Translations under genes and position numbers: made by a program | Shown here: piece by piece, positions 41,905 to 54,135 of the stretch | How the letters are laid out: each line of letters opens with the position of its first letter | How positions within the stretch are numbered: position 1 is the first letter of the stretch | Assembly: GCA_963575745.1 (NCBI GenBank) | Contig: CAUYUJ010018651.1 | Location: forward strand, 124,089-188,088 | Source of the DNA: Prorocentrum cordatum | Lineage: Eukaryota; Sar; Dinophyceae; Prorocentrales; Prorocentraceae | Direction of reading: 5' to 3' | Length of the DNA stretch: 64,000 nucleotides | Notes under the pieces: model-generated | What the model was told of the DNA's origin: nothing | Database searches by the model: none | The model's input: the letters and a program-made list of their open reading frames with translations, nothing else

Positions 41905-42284
41905 CAAGATAGCCTCCACGATGGCCCAATCTACTTCAAGAAAGACCAAGATAGCCTTCGACGCACATCCAAGAGGCCTCAGGATGGCCCAAAGACGGTT
42001 TCAAGCGCCCTTCGAGTCGTCCAAGGACCTTCCCAGGAGGCCAAAATTGTCGGAACAAACCTAGAGAAATCTTTGTGTTTATGAACCTCGCCGTTTCGTT
42101 TCCGATGGGCCTGGGAGGCTTCAAGAGGCGACCTCAAGAGGCATCCCAGACTATCACTTTGCAAGGGCTTTGCAGGGTCTTTGCAGGGTCTCCCCCTGCA
42201 AAGACCCTGCAAAGAGGGGACCCCTCTTTTGCTGGTTATGGAGCCTCCTAATGTCTCCTTCTCCCTGTTCGTCCCACGCCTCCT
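41905..42284. other. Remnant CAAGATGGCC repeats and unique sequence
   Basis: Diverged AAGATAGCC / CAAGAGGCC units (41905-42060), then a short inverted repeat around TTTGCAGGGTC...GACCCTGCAAA (about 42170-42215). No gene seen. Confidence 0.5.
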
Positions 42285-42394
42285 CCTCGACGACCTTGTC
42301 CTCCTCCTCCTCATCCTCCTCCTCCCCCGCCTGCTCATCAAGATCCTCTTGTTCCGTCACAACCTTCTCCTCCTCCTCCTCCTCCTCCTCCTCC

Positions 42395-42426
<32 letters not shown>

Positions 42427-42783
42427 GTCATCATCATCATCATCATCATCGTCATCATCATCATCATCATCATCAGCAGCAGCATCAGCAGCATCAGCAC
42501 CAGCATCAGCGTCATCATCACCAGCATCATCACCATCATCATCATCAGCAGCATCGGCCTCATCATCATCAGCAGCATCATCAGCGTCATCATCAGCATC
42601 ACCATTCTGATCCTAATCCTCATCTTCATCAGCATCATCATCATCAGCAGCATCATCATCCTCATCAGCATCACCACCACCACCATCATCGTCATCATCA
42701 TCATCAGCATCATCATCATCATCATCCTCACCAGCATCATCACCACCACCACCATCATCATCATCAACATCACAATCATCACC

Positions 42784-42815
<32 letters not shown>

Positions 42816-42830
42816 CATCATCATAATCTT
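42285..42830. repeat. (CTC)n and (ATC)n microsatellites
   Basis: CTC triplets (42285-42395) change into ATC/CAT triplets (42395-42830). Confidence 0.9.
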
Positions 42831-42859
42831 CCTCCGCCTCCTCTTTTTATCCCTTCGAA

Positions 42860-43160
42860 TCCCAAAATGAATGCGTTCGGAGGCCCCCCGGGCTGCCCGC
42901 AACCGAAGATCAGAGAGCAAGCCCCGAGTCGCCGTGTTTGAGCCTCCGATGGGGGGGCCTAAAATGAGGACCCTCCTCTTTTTAAGCCACGGGGGCCAAA
43001 ACGACCCCAAGAGGCCTCCCAGATCCCCCCATGGAGCTACAAAAGGGCCCCAAGACCCCCCAAACGAGGCCCCAAAGCTTCCCCAAAGTGCCCCAACAGG
43101 CTCCGCGAGAACCCCAAGAGACCCAAAATGGTTCCAAAGGACCCCCGAGAGAACAATTCC
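42860..43160 (+). repeat. Degenerate CCCCAAGAGGC-type region
   Basis: Contains ACCCTCCTCTTTTTAAGCCA and units such as CCCCAAGAGG and CCAAAATGG, related to 24690-24990 but more decayed. Confidence 0.6.
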
Positions 43161-44480
43161 AAGGCGGCTGTTACACAGCATGTTTCTACACTTTCCTGCT
43201 CAAGGCAACTCGCCTGGCGATCTGTTTCTGGATGGGCTGGTGGAGATACATGTTGACCGCGACCGCGAGCGGACACCCATGCTGCGTCACAAAGTCAGGC
43301 AAACAAGCGAGGTGCAGCTAAGAAAGGCTGGTGGAGATACTTTTTGGATTGACGGTTCCAAGGACAGCACCAGGAAACGGGACGGTCTCGGCTGGGGCAC
43401 AGGGCGAGATAATTGGCTACGACGGCGCATAGGCCGACGCAACAAATGCACGCGCCAGGGACAAAATGCCCCCCATTAAGATGCGGGCGACCCAGGAGCG
43501 GGGACGCAGGCATCATACTGAAACAGACGGAGGAGAAGTCGCACAGTGGCGCCAGCTCGAACCGTACCGACCAGCGCGTACTGGCGTGGGTCACGCGGCG
43601 CTGAGGCAACACGGGGGGCCCGTGAGGCCACACCGTCCATCACGACGAGGAGGCGAGAGAGCGAGGAAAGGCGGCGGGCGCGAGAGCACGCGCGGGCAGA
43701 AGAGGGGGGGAACCGAGGAACGCCTCACTCACTTGGACTCCTGGGCGCAGTCGGGCATAAGCGACCGATCTATGCACGGAGACGTCGACCCAGTCTCGGA
43801 GTCCGCAACCTGCAACTGACTGACCCAGAATGCCGGGGGGATGCAGCTGCAAGCATGGCCGAGCACCACGGACCACCCTGCGGGAGGGCCGAGAACACTG
43901 CCAAAGGAAGTACCACTTGTGCAGTAGCAGGAGCTCGAAGGCGGCGTCCACCGTGGGAAGCGAGACAACCAAGTCGCCGGCGTAGAACGCGGGCAACTGA
44001 ACATCACGGTGAACGGGGGCACATGGATGCGAGCGTCAACCGTGGTAGCAGGGGCGGACCTGATGGGGGGAACGACGGCGACCTGGTGGAGATATTTTTT
44101 TGATCAGCGGCTCCAAGGACGATTCCAGAGAGCGGGTCGTATCGAGCATGGGGCAGCACGCAAGATAATTGCCAGCGGGCCAAAAGCCGGCGCCGGAGTG
44201 CACATGCGCCAGAGAGAGCAAGCTTGGGGGGCCAAGCGAGATAATTACCAGCGGGCCAAAAGCCAACGCCGGGATGCACGTGCGAGGGGAGAACCCCAAG
44301 AGGCCCAGCAAAAGCAGGACGGCGAGCAGATAATTGCCAGCGGGCCAGAAACCGACGCCGGAGAAAACCTGCGGGGAAAATTGAACCGCATACCGACGAG
44401 CCCAGCACCCGGTGAAAGCGAGGCTTCAACCAGGACCTGGTGGAGATACGCTAAGCGTCAGAATTTTGAAGGGAGGGTGT
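43161..44480. repeat. Dispersed repeat region with GGTGGAGATA motif
   Basis: GGCTGGTGGAGATA-type sequence occurs near 43214, 43329, 44082 and 44435. After 43329 and 44082 the following 100 bases are similar (GGTTCCAAGGACAGCACC, AGATAATTG). From 44163 a unit AGATAATTGCCAGCGGGCC repeats three times at about 75-90 bp. Frames in both directions are open but phases do not agree between copies. Confidence 0.6.
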
Positions 44481-44520
44481 ATTGCAACAACGTTGATGAG
44501 TCCTGGGTTTACACTGGTCC

Positions 44521-44650
44521 TCGTCGTCCCCCTCCTCCTCCTCCTCCTCCTCCTCCTCCTCCTCCCCCTCCTCCTCCTCCTCCTCCTCCTCCTCCTCCTC
44601 CTCCTCCACCTCCTCCTCCGCCTCTCTCTCTCTCTCTCTCTCTCCCCGCC
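44521..44650. repeat. (CTC)n and (CT)n tract
   Basis: CTC triplets followed by CT dinucleotides. Confidence 0.9.
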
Positions 44651-45886
44651 CCACCCCCTCGGCTTCCACCTCCGCCTCCGCCGCCGCCCCGTCGTCCTCG
44701 TCGTCCCCATCCGAAACCAAGTGGGAGCAAGCCAGTCCGACTGCTCACCATCTTTACTCGACCTCGTTTTGGTCGATGGAGCAGCCCGTCCCTCGACACA
44801 TGATGCGGGATGCCGCCCCCCGGAAACGCTATGAACGGTCAGCCGGTGGCCCCTGGGGAGGTGCTCTGCGGACAGCCGTCCACGCCGTCGCTCGTGCGGC
44901 TGCCCAATTTGCGGACCGCCACCGGGCCTCGCCCGTGCTGCAGTCCGACTCGAGATTCCGTGGGGGCGGCGCGCGAAGAGGGCTGATCGGTGTGCCAGGC
45001 TCCGCACAGACGGCCAACCGAGGTTGGCGATTTGCCTGCTCTCGGTTCTTGGAGGCCTGCCTAGAATTTTCGAGCGGCTCATCCCGTATGCTGTCGGCCA
45101 CGGCTTTGTTCCGGAACGAGTCGCTGGAGTTGTTTGTTCCTGCCCTGTCACTTGTGGCAAGACTTCTGGACGGAAGGCTCAACCAGCTTGCGCAAGGGAA
45201 GGAAACGGTTCTGCTCAGTGCGGATAAGCGCACAATTCGCACTTCCACCAGAGCTAGCGGTGACCGCCCAGATTTCGCCATCACGAGTGCCGATGCTCAT
45301 TCCGTCGAGGATGCGGTGGTGCCTGCTGTTGAGCGAGCAAAAACAGATGTACATGTACGCCCACCGAGGTCCCGCGTGCACGAATGAACGCGTTCATACG
45401 CAGATCAGCGGAAGCTGACCACGTAAGTGTACGTATGTCCTTGGCCTCTGACCCGTACATGGTGCACATGGGAGAAGTGGGGGCCGCCGCAATGCTGGCC
45501 GCGGTCAGGGCATCCGGTGTCCGCAATCGGTGTGCCGCGGCCTTTCGGGGCTTCGCTGGACGGGACCCACACGGTCGCACCCCTGCTGCGGCCAAGCGTC
45601 AAGCCGCAGGCTTGAGCGTGATCCTGCGCTTCGCCGTAACTGGTGGCGTGTCTTCGACGATTGCCGTCGTACTCGCTGCAGCACCTGTCTGGCCAGTGTC
45701 GGTCGTTCGATGGCCCTGGCTCAGCTTGGGACTCCGTACTCTCTCCCCTCTTGGCCTCTATCTGCTGGTTTTGAGGCAGCCTGCGAATCTCCCCACGCTG
45801 TGCAACAGGAAACGGAGGGAGGAGAGAGGTGGGAGGAGGGGTGAGGACGAGGACGAGGGGAAAACACCAGGGGTAGGAGATAGCAC
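44651..45886. other. GC-rich unique stretch, coding status unresolved
   Basis: Frames in three registers have protein-like passages (for example AICLLSVLGGLPRIFERLIP near 45025 and ALPPELAVTAQISPSRVPML near 45245 on +), but they alternate between registers without good splice sites. It may be a decayed gene or several small exons. No domain recognised. Confidence 0.35.
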
Positions 45887-46030
45887 GCGAAAGAAGGCTG
45901 CGGGAAAGCCCTTTCCTTCGGCCATCCAACCTCGCAGCCGGCCCGCGAGCGCCGCATGGTGCACGTCGAGCCAGTCCACGATTTGGGGCACGTCGGACTC
46001 GGTGACGTCCGAGACGAATACGGGGGCGTC
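45887..46030 (-). CDS. Orphan internal exon, 48 codons, phase 0-0
   Basis: On the minus strand a pyrimidine-rich stretch ends CCTCTAAAG. Exactly 48 codons follow (DAPVFVSDVTESDVPQIVDW, LDVHHAALAGRLRGWMAEGK, GFPAAFFR), then a GTGCTATC donor-like site. Acidic-hydrophobic balance and lack of bias set it apart from surrounding low-complexity translations. Neighbouring exons were not found; both flanks are purine/pyrimidine-rich repeats. No family recognised. Confidence 0.4.
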
Positions 46031-46250
46031 CTTTAGAGGTGGAGGCGGAGAGGGGGGGAGGCGAGCAAGCTAGGGAAAGGCAAGGGGAGGGGAAGGGCGA
46101 GGGGAAGGGCGAGGAGGAAGGGAAAGGGGGAAGGGAAGGGCGAGGGGGAAGGGCGAGCGCGTCCTGTGGAGGGGAAGGGCGAGGGGGAAGGGAAAGGGGG
46201 GGAAGGCAGGAGAGGGAAAGGCAGACGAGAGAGAGGGGGGGGGGAGACGA
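46031..46250. repeat. GGGAAGGGCGAGG minisatellite
   Basis: Irregular GGGAAGGGCGAG units with a second block after 46160. Confidence 0.85.
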
Positions 46251-46419
46251 GCAAGCCAGATGCGCTCGCGTCATACCTGACGTCCTACCCGTCCCTCCCA
46301 TCCCTTACGATTGCGCTGATGCTGCCTCCATCCGCCGACGCGTGTCACAGCGAACCTGGAACTCCCAGAGAGACCCCATCGTGTCATGCGTAATCGGAAC
46401 ATGGGAGCTGCGTGCACAG
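46251..46419. other. Short unique stretch
   Basis: No gene seen. Confidence 0.4.
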
Positions 46420-46845
46420 GAGGAGGGAGGAGGGAGGAGGGAGGAGGGAGGAGGGAGGAGGAGGAGGAGGAGGGAGGAGGGAGGAGGAGGAGAATGAGCA
46501 GGATGAAAAGGAGGAAGGAGGAGGAGGAGGAGGGCGAGGACGACCATCCACGAGCAGCAGCAGCTGGAGCGGAAGGAGCGGGGGGAGCAGGAGGACCATG
46601 GGGAGGCGGAGGAGGGGAAACGAGAGGGGGCAACAACGATGAGAAGAGACTCGGATGCACCTCCTCCTCCTCCTCCTTCTCCTCCTCCTCCTCCTCCTCC
46701 TCCTCCTCCTCCTCCACCGCATCCTGCTCCTCCTCCTCCTCCTCCTCCTCCTCCCTCCTCCTCCTCCTCCTCCTCCTCCTCCCCCTCCCCCTCCCCCTCC
46801 CCCTCCCCCTTCTCCTCCTCTTCCTCCTCCTTCCACCATCGAGTC
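46420..46845. repeat. (GGA)n then (TCC)n block
   Basis: GGAGGA-type sequence (46420-46640, interrupted by AGCAGCAGC) is followed by TCC/CTCC-type sequence (46660-46840). The two halves are roughly complementary and could fold on each other. Confidence 0.9.
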
Positions 46846-47039
46846 ATGCGAAAAACACGGCGGGAGGCTTTTTGTTCGCTGCGTTCGGCCCCAGGAGGCC
46901 CTTTCCGGGGCCCCGGGGCCGTCCAGAAAAGCGGCGCGTGCTGGGGAGGAGCAGATCGACGATCCCAAAAGGAGGCCCACGCTGGAGCGGGAGCAGCAGT
47001 CTGCAGCTCCGAAGACTATCTGGCTGCAAGAGGCCATGA
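46846..47039 (+). other. Unique stretch with a weak coding-like frame
   Basis: One + frame reads AARAGEEQIDDPKRRPTLER then EQQSAAPKTIWLQEAM and runs into the head of the array element at about 47040, ending TGA at 47081-47083. It may be an exon remnant; no family. Confidence 0.2.
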
Positions 47040-47456
47040 CACCAAATTATCCTGGCGAGAGACCCAACCATATTCAGTTATGAGTAACGCATTGTGGGTG
47101 CCACGCGTGAGGGGCGCGCCGTAATGGGTGTGGCGGACGCGTGCGGGCACCCCCACTGGGGCCTTCGGTAGAGCTCCCTATGGGGCCACGAAACGCTGTG
47201 CTGGGTGTGGCGGACGCATGCGGGCACCCCCATTGGAGCCGTCGGTTCAGCTCCCTATGGGGCCATGAAACGTGTGAGGGGTGTCCCGAAAGGGGTGATG
47301 ATGACGATCATGACGGTGATGGCGATGATGATGATGATGAGGATGGTGATGATGACGTCGATGGTGATGATGATGGTGATGGTGATGGTGATGGTGATGG
47401 TGATGGTGATGGTGATGGTGATGGTGATGATGATGCTGATGATGATGCTGATACTG

Positions 47457-47489
<33 letters not shown>

Positions 47490-47492
47490 ATA

Positions 47493-47588
<96 letters not shown>

Positions 47589-47685
47589 GGGAGGAGGGGC
47601 GAGGAGGAGTGAACGCGGGGCGCTGTCTCTTCAAACCGAGGACCCAACACCACAGGATGGTTTGGAAAAACAACAAACAAAAACT
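47040..47685 (+). repeat. Composite array element, two units with (GAT)n
   Basis: A head-like segment (TCCTGGCGAGAGACCCAACC) is followed by two units of about 80 bp (GGACGCGTGCGGGCACCCCC, GGAGCTCCCTATGGGGCCAC-like). Then come (GAT)n (47295-47588), a short GGA stretch and the tail GCGCTGTCTCTTCAAA ... GACCCAACACCACAGGATGG. Same order as the larger elements, with GAT instead of GGA before the tail. Confidence 0.8.
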
Positions 47686-48650
47686 TGATTCCCAAACCCA
47701 AAATAGAAACAATAGACGCGGAGGAGGCGGGATACCTCCCGTATTCACAATGTGTAATTGTGGAGGGGGGGGTGGAGGGAGGGAGAGGGGTAGAGGGGGA
47801 GCTTCCTCCTCCTCCTCCTCCTCCTCCTCTTCCCCCTCGTTATACTTCCCCTCGTTGTCCTTTTGTAGCTCCCTCCTGCCTCCTCCACTCTGTTGGAAGT
47901 GGTCATCAAGCACCGCACATAGAATCACAAGGCCTTGAAACACCTAAGAGCAGCAAGGTGTCCCCCTCCCCGTCATCATCCTCATCATCATCCTCGAAAC
48001 CGTCGCTGTCCCGCCTGCCCCCCGTTGCCGGGACCACGAGACTGCGAGCATCATGTTTCACCAACTGAACGGCTTCGTTCTCACCAATACAGTGAAGCAA
48101 CTCGCAACGTTGCAATCATCCTGCAGAGCTCAGCAACTCGGCAACCGTCATGTTCCACTCACCAGTTCGCACGTCAATGGCAGCCCACACCAGACTATCA
48201 CAAGGTGAGGTACTAGGCTGCCGGGGCCACGCGCGACCCCGCGCGGCCCGAAAGGGCTGCGCTCCTGCCCCCGAACCACGCTCCCTCGGCTCCCGGGCCC
48301 CCTCGGGCACCTAGAGCAGTACACGTCGTTCATTTCTAATCGTGCTCATTTCTAATTGTGATCGTGTCCAACTGTTCCTGGCCCACTGGTGGCCAGGAAG
48401 AGGCCGAGGATAGAACAATCAGAAACGAAAGGATGATGGCCCCCCAAAAAGATCAAAGAGCTTTCGAAGAATTAGAAATGAACCATGTGTGTGCACCTGC
48501 GCCTTCGAGACCACAAGCCCTGAGGAAAGCCCGGGCTCCGCACCCCCGAGGCCGCGACCCTCCGCAGGGGGCGGTGGATCCAGGCTGCCGGGGCCACGAT
48601 CCCTGGCAGGAAGCTCTGGACGTGCGCGCCCGAGGCCGCGAGCCCTCGTG
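47686..48650. other. Mixed stretch, no gene recognised
   Basis: G-rich and (TCC)n tracts at 47760-47830; otherwise unique sequence. Frames on both strands have no recognised domain. Confidence 0.4.
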
Positions 48651-50402
48651 ACAAAAATTGGCCTCTGGCGAAGGACCCGACCATCTGCAGCTGTGGATAC
48701 CGCAAGTGCGAACATCGTCTTCGGTGGAGCTCCCTGTGGGGCCGCGAAGCCTGTGATGGGTGTGCCGAAATGGGTGCGGGGGACGCATGCGGACGGTGGC
48801 ACTGGGCCCTTCGGTGGAGCTCCCTGTGGGGCCGCGAAACGTGTTGAGGGGTGTGCCCACATGGAAGTGGGGGACGCATGCGGGCGGTGACATTGGGGCC
48901 TTCAGTGAAGCTCCCTATGAGGCCTCAAAACGTATGAGGGGTATGCCAACATGAGTGCGGGGAACGCATGTGAGCGGTGGCACTGGGGCCTTTGTGGGGC
49001 CGCGAAACGTTTGAGAGGTGTGCCCATATGTGTGTGGGGGACGCATGCGAGCGGTGGCACTGGGGTTTTCGGTCGGTTGAGCCCCCTCTGGGGCCACGAA
49101 GCCTGTGGGAGGCGTGCCCAACTGGGTGTGGGGTGCGCATGCGGGCGGTGGCACTGGGGCCTTCGGTGGAGCTCCCTGTGGGGCCGCGAAACGTGTGAGG
49201 GGTGGGGCCAAGTGGGTGTGGGGGACGCATGCGGGCGGTGGCACTGGGGCCTTCGGTGCAGCTCCCCAGTGGGCCACGAAGCCTGTGAGGGGTGTGCCGA
49301 CATGGGTGCGACGGGCGCATGCGGGCGGTGGCACTGGGGGCCTTCGGTGGAGCTCCCTGTGGGGCCGCGAAACGTGTGAGGGGTGTGCCCACATGGGTGC
49401 GGCGGACGCATGCGGGCGGTGGCACTGGGGCATTCGTTGGGTCTCCCTATGGGGCCGAAACGTGTGAGGAGTGTGCCCAAATGGGTGTGTGCGGGGCGCA
49501 TGCGGGCGGTGGCACTGGGGCCTTCGGTGGAGCTCCCGATGGGGCCGCGAAACGTGTGAGGGGGGGGTGTGCCGGATTGAATGTGGGGGACGCATGCGGG
49601 CTGTGGCACTGGGGCCTTCGGTGGGGTCCCCTGTGGCGCCGCGAAACGTGTGAGGGGTGGGCCGACATGGGTGTGGGGGGGAACGCATGCGGGCGGTGTC
49701 TCTGAGGCCTTCACTGGGGCTCCCTGTGGGGCCGCGAAACGTGTGAGGGGTGTGCCCAAACATGCGGGCGGTGGCACTGGGGGCCTTCGGTGGAGCTCCC
49801 TGTGGGGCCGCGAAACGTGTGAGGGGTGTGCCCACATGGGTGCGGCGGACGCATGCGGGCGGTGGCACTGGGCCATTCGGTGGGGCTCCCTGTGGGGCCG
49901 CGAAACGTGTGGGGGGTGTGCCGAAATGGGTGCGGCGGACGCATGCGGGCTGTGGCACTGGGGCCTTCGGTGGAGCTCCCTGTAGGGCCGCAAAGTGAGG
50001 GGTGTGCCCAAATGGGTGTTGGGGACGCAAGCGGGCGGTGGCACTGGGGCCTTCGGTGGAGTTCCCCATGGTGCCACGAAACGTGTGAGGGGTGTGCCGA
50101 ATTGGGTGTGGGGAACGCAATGCGGGCGGTGGCACTGGGGCCCTCGGTGGAGCTCACAATGGGGCCACGAAACGTGTGAGGGGTGCGCCAAATTCGGTTT
50201 TCGGGACGCATGCGGGCGGTCCCACTGGGGTCTTCGGTGACCTTTCTATGCGGCCACGAAACGCTGTACTTGGAGGTCGAAACACACGGAGGAAGGAGGA
50301 GGGGGAGGAGGGAGGAAGGAGAGGAGGGAGGAGGAAGGAGAACGCGAGGACCGTCTCTTCAAAACGAGGGCCCAACACCACAGGATGGTTGGCAACAAAT
50401 AT
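48651..50402 (+). repeat. Composite array element, about 17 units of 88 bp
   Basis: Head at 48668 (CTCTGGCGAAGGACCCGACC, CTGCAGCTGTGGATACCGCA). About 17 units follow from 48780 with ACGCATGCGGGCGGTGGCAC, TGGGGCCTTCGGTGGAGCTC and GGGGCCGCGAAACGTGTGAG. A GGA-rich tract (50280-50340) and the tail GTCTCTTCAAAACGAGGGCC / CCCAACACCACAGGATGGTT close it. Confidence 0.9.
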
Positions 50403-51300
<898 letters not shown>

Positions 51301-51586
51301 GTTGGTTCCTCCCCCCCCGAACCTCCTTATCACCCGAAGGGTGGTCGTATAGGTATATATATATATACACATCTATATGTATATAATGCACAAATTCCAA
51401 GGTTCCCCATATCTCCTCATATGCCTTTGATTATCGTCACTGCCCCACTTCCCATAGTTTCCCACATGTTCCCGCTCAGCTCTTCGGCCAACCTGCCAGC
51501 CACCCATCCAGACAGCGAGCCAACCAGCCGGGTGGCCAGCCTGCCAGCCAATCAACCAACAAGCACTGCCGACCCAGCTCGGGCAC
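51301..51586. repeat. Dispersed repeat related to 12230-12320
   Basis: GGTTCCCCATATCTCC ... CCCCACTTCCCATAG ... TCCCACATGTTCC corresponds to the interior of the nested insertion at 12196-12362. Preceded by (TA)n and followed by GCCAGCCTGCCAGCC-type repeats. Confidence 0.65.
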
Positions 51587-51823
51587 TCAGAGGGACGGGG
51601 AGGGGCGGCGGAAGAGGGCGACGCTCTTCGTATTACTCTGCTGCCGTCCCCCATGATCCAACTCACGTCGCTGTTCTCGCTCGTCGGATTCGTCCACATC
51701 CTGGCGCTCAAGCTGGCATGGCATCGTGTCCTTGACGTGCAAGGTGACCACACGAGCGCCTGTCAGCCGAAGAACTGCATCTGTGAGCACGAGGTCGCAC
51801 AACACCTCAGCGCGACATTCTCC
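51587..51823 (-). CDS. Candidate exon, unknown protein
   Basis: The minus-strand frame reads GECRAEVLCDLVLTDAVLRL, TGARVVTLHVKDTMPCQLER and QDVDESDEREQRRELDHGGR, and reaches TGA at 51587. The first 55 residues look like a folded domain; the last part is low complexity. Upstream the frame enters purine-rich sequence with possible AG acceptors. No family recognised. Confidence 0.3.
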   Translation of the reverse strand, partial: GECRAEVLCDLVLTDAVLRLTGARVVTLHVKDTMPCQLERQDVDESDEREQRRELDHGGRQQSNTKSVALFRRPSPSL

Positions 51824-52678
51824 TCCTCAGAGTCCTTCTCCACATTTCCCCTCCCCCAACCTTTCGCATTCTCCTCATCACCGCCTCGGTGCCTCGGAGC
51901 TGCGTCCCTCCATCTTCACGGTCTTCGAGCGACGTCTCCGACGGACGAGAGAAGAGCTGTAGAGTGGCCAACTTCTCATTGGCAGTACACTGCGAACATG
52001 GAAAGTGAAGCTCAACCAGGCGATGGGCGTCACGGCAATGTGGGGACTCGGATCAAAAAACAAATACGGAGAGTGCCAAATCAGTCTGTGTGCAATTCGC
52101 ATCTTCCTCCTCCTCACCATAGGCCTCGTCCTCGTCTTCCTCATCCACATCCTCATCCTTATCATCCTTATCATCAGGGAAGGGGTGAGCGAAGGAGAAA
52201 GGTTGGAAAACGGGCTCATGAACGAAGGGTGACGGGGAGGGATGGGGAGATGGAGGGAGAGACAGGCAGCAGGGAGGCCGAGGAGAAGAGGGAGAGAAGG
52301 AGAAAAGGAGGGAGCAAACAGAAGGAGACTTCGCTTCGACACCCGTTCAGACTAATTCCACTGAGAAGTCATGGCGGCCCTGGGTTAGCGAGCATGCGAC
52401 TGCATGCATTAAGAGGAGAAGGAGGAGGGCAACGACGAGCAGGTCGAAGACGGGGACGAAGATGGCGACGACCAGGAAGAGAAGCAGGACGAGGACGAGA
52501 GGACAACGAGGGACTCCTCTTCCTCCTCCGAACGGTTCTCTGTCCCTCCTCCCCGATCCCTCCTCAGCACCCCTCCTGCCCACCATCCTCAGCACCACCG
52601 TGTGGCTGAGTCGGTACCTCCAGGCGCGGCGTCCACGGGAAGGTGCCAAGATCATCCTCACCGCTAACGTAATCGTAA
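51824..52678. other. Unique stretch, no gene recognised
   Basis: A minus-strand frame near 52380-52500 is very hydrophobic (VLVLLLFLVVAIFVPVFDLL), but this follows from a GAC/GAG-rich + strand and has no supporting motif. Confidence 0.35.
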
Positions 52679-52682
52679 TCAG

Positions 52683-52742
<60 letters not shown>

Positions 52743-52757
52743 CATCCTCATCCTCAC

Positions 52758-52792
<35 letters not shown>

Positions 52793-52917
52793 GCATCATC
52801 ATCATCATAATCATCGTCAGCATCATCAGCATCATCATAATCAGCAGCATCATCAGCAACGTCATCATCGTCATCATCATCATCATCAGCATCACCATCA
52901 TCATCATTACCACCACC

Positions 52918-52961
<44 letters not shown>

Positions 52962-52995
52962 CATCATCATCATCATCTCCATCAACAGCAGCAGC
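52679..52995. repeat. (ATC)n microsatellite
   Basis: ATC/CAT triplets with ACC and CAG interruptions. Confidence 0.95.
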
Positions 52996-53145
52996 AGCCT
53001 CATCAACGCCACCATCAGCAGCAGCAGCATGATCAACAATCCCATCATTAATAATGTTAAGGCCGCTCACAATAATGTTGAGACCGCTCGCTCCCAGAGG
53101 GTCATTCAACGTGCAAGGCCCAAGCCCTCGATGCCCACCCTCTTT

Positions 53146-53277
53146 CTGGGCATCGCTCGGACGTCCATTCCCTGTGCTTCTTTCGGTTTCGTGCGTGGTC
53201 TTTTCGCCAAATGATCAAGGATGCTCCTCGATGGTCCTCGCCGAAAGGAAAAATGCACACGTCCGAGCGATGCCAAG
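53146..53277 (+). mobile_element. 132-bp terminal-inverted-repeat element, copy B
   Basis: Left end CTGGGCATCGCTCGGACGT, right end ACGTCCGAGCGATGCCAAG. Internal sequence is about 90% like copy A (CGTGCGTGG, CGCCAAATGATCAAGGATG). Flanks are CTTT and CTGT, a possible imperfect 4-bp duplication. Confidence 0.75.
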
Positions 53278-54135
53278 CTGTTGCCTTCGTTCGTAACCCC
53301 TTTATAGGGGGCATGGCTTCCTCTCCTGCCACGTGCCGTTGGCGCGGCCCCTCGGACACGAGGACGAGGGAGCAAGGAACACGTGAGACGGCGGGGAAGG
53401 GAGGGAGGGAACGAGAAGGGAGGGGGGAAGAGGCAGAGGGGAGACGAGCAGGGGAGGAGGAGACGAGAGGGGAGGGGGGAAGCGAGGAGGGGAGGGAGGA
53501 GGGAGGAGGGAACGACAAGGGAGGGAGACGGGGAGGGAGGGAGGGAGGAGGCGACGAGAGGGGAGGAGGAAGCGACAGGGGAGGCAGCCTGCTGGCGAGG
53601 CAGAGGCAGAAGGGGGAGGCACGCGCCGCCTCCTGCAGGGGCGCGACCGGGCGGCACGAGCCACGGGGCCGCGGTCGGACAGGCGGCGGACGAGGCCGGG
53701 GGAGCGCAAAGGGAAGTGCGGCCAGGCAGCGGGAGAGCAGCGCGGGGGGAGGGCGGCAGGGGAGGGGCTGGGCCGCCGCGGGGGGGGGGGGGGGGGGGCA
53801 CGGCGGAAGCGGCAGAAAGGGCCGCCCGCACGCCCGGCGCCCGAGCCCGCGGTGCAGGGGACTCTCTCCCCCCGCCTCCCCTGTCCCCACTGTTCCTCCT
53901 CCTCCTCCTCCCCTCCCCCTCCCCTCCCCCTCCTCCCCCTCCCACCATTCCTCCTCCTCCTCCCCTCCTCCTCCTCCTCGTCCCCCTCTCCCTGCCCCTC
54001 CCCTTCCCACCATTCCTCCTCCTCCTCCTCCTCCTCCTCCTCCTCCTCCTCCTCCTCCTCCCCCATCCCCCTCCTCCCCCTCACAATGCCGTGGGGCGTC
54101 CTGCTGCAGTGCCGCGGGCGGCACCGGGCCGCTGG
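53278..54135. other. Purine-rich then (TCC)n stretch downstream of the cyclase
   Basis: GGGAGGGA-type sequence (53390-53620), GC-rich sequence with a G18 run near 53790, then CTCCTC and CCCCTCCTC repeats (53895-54080). It is the 3' flank of the minus-strand cyclase. No gene seen. Confidence 0.6.

Noticed and set aside
43325-43420. Possible non-LTR RNase H segment (FWIDGSKDSTRKRDGLGWGT)
   Set aside because: A short match to the TDGS motif. The related copy at 44083 is not conserved at the Asp and neither is next to other retroelement domains; better explained as a dispersed repeat.
48902-50191. Long minus-strand frames of about 400 codons over the 48-50 kb array
   Set aside because: Same reasoning: period of about 88 bp, with similar peptides in two overlapping frames.
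53780-53800. Long G run as a quadruplex regulatory element for the cyclase
   Set aside because: It lies 3' of the minus-strand gene, and homopolymer G runs are common here; no evidence of function.
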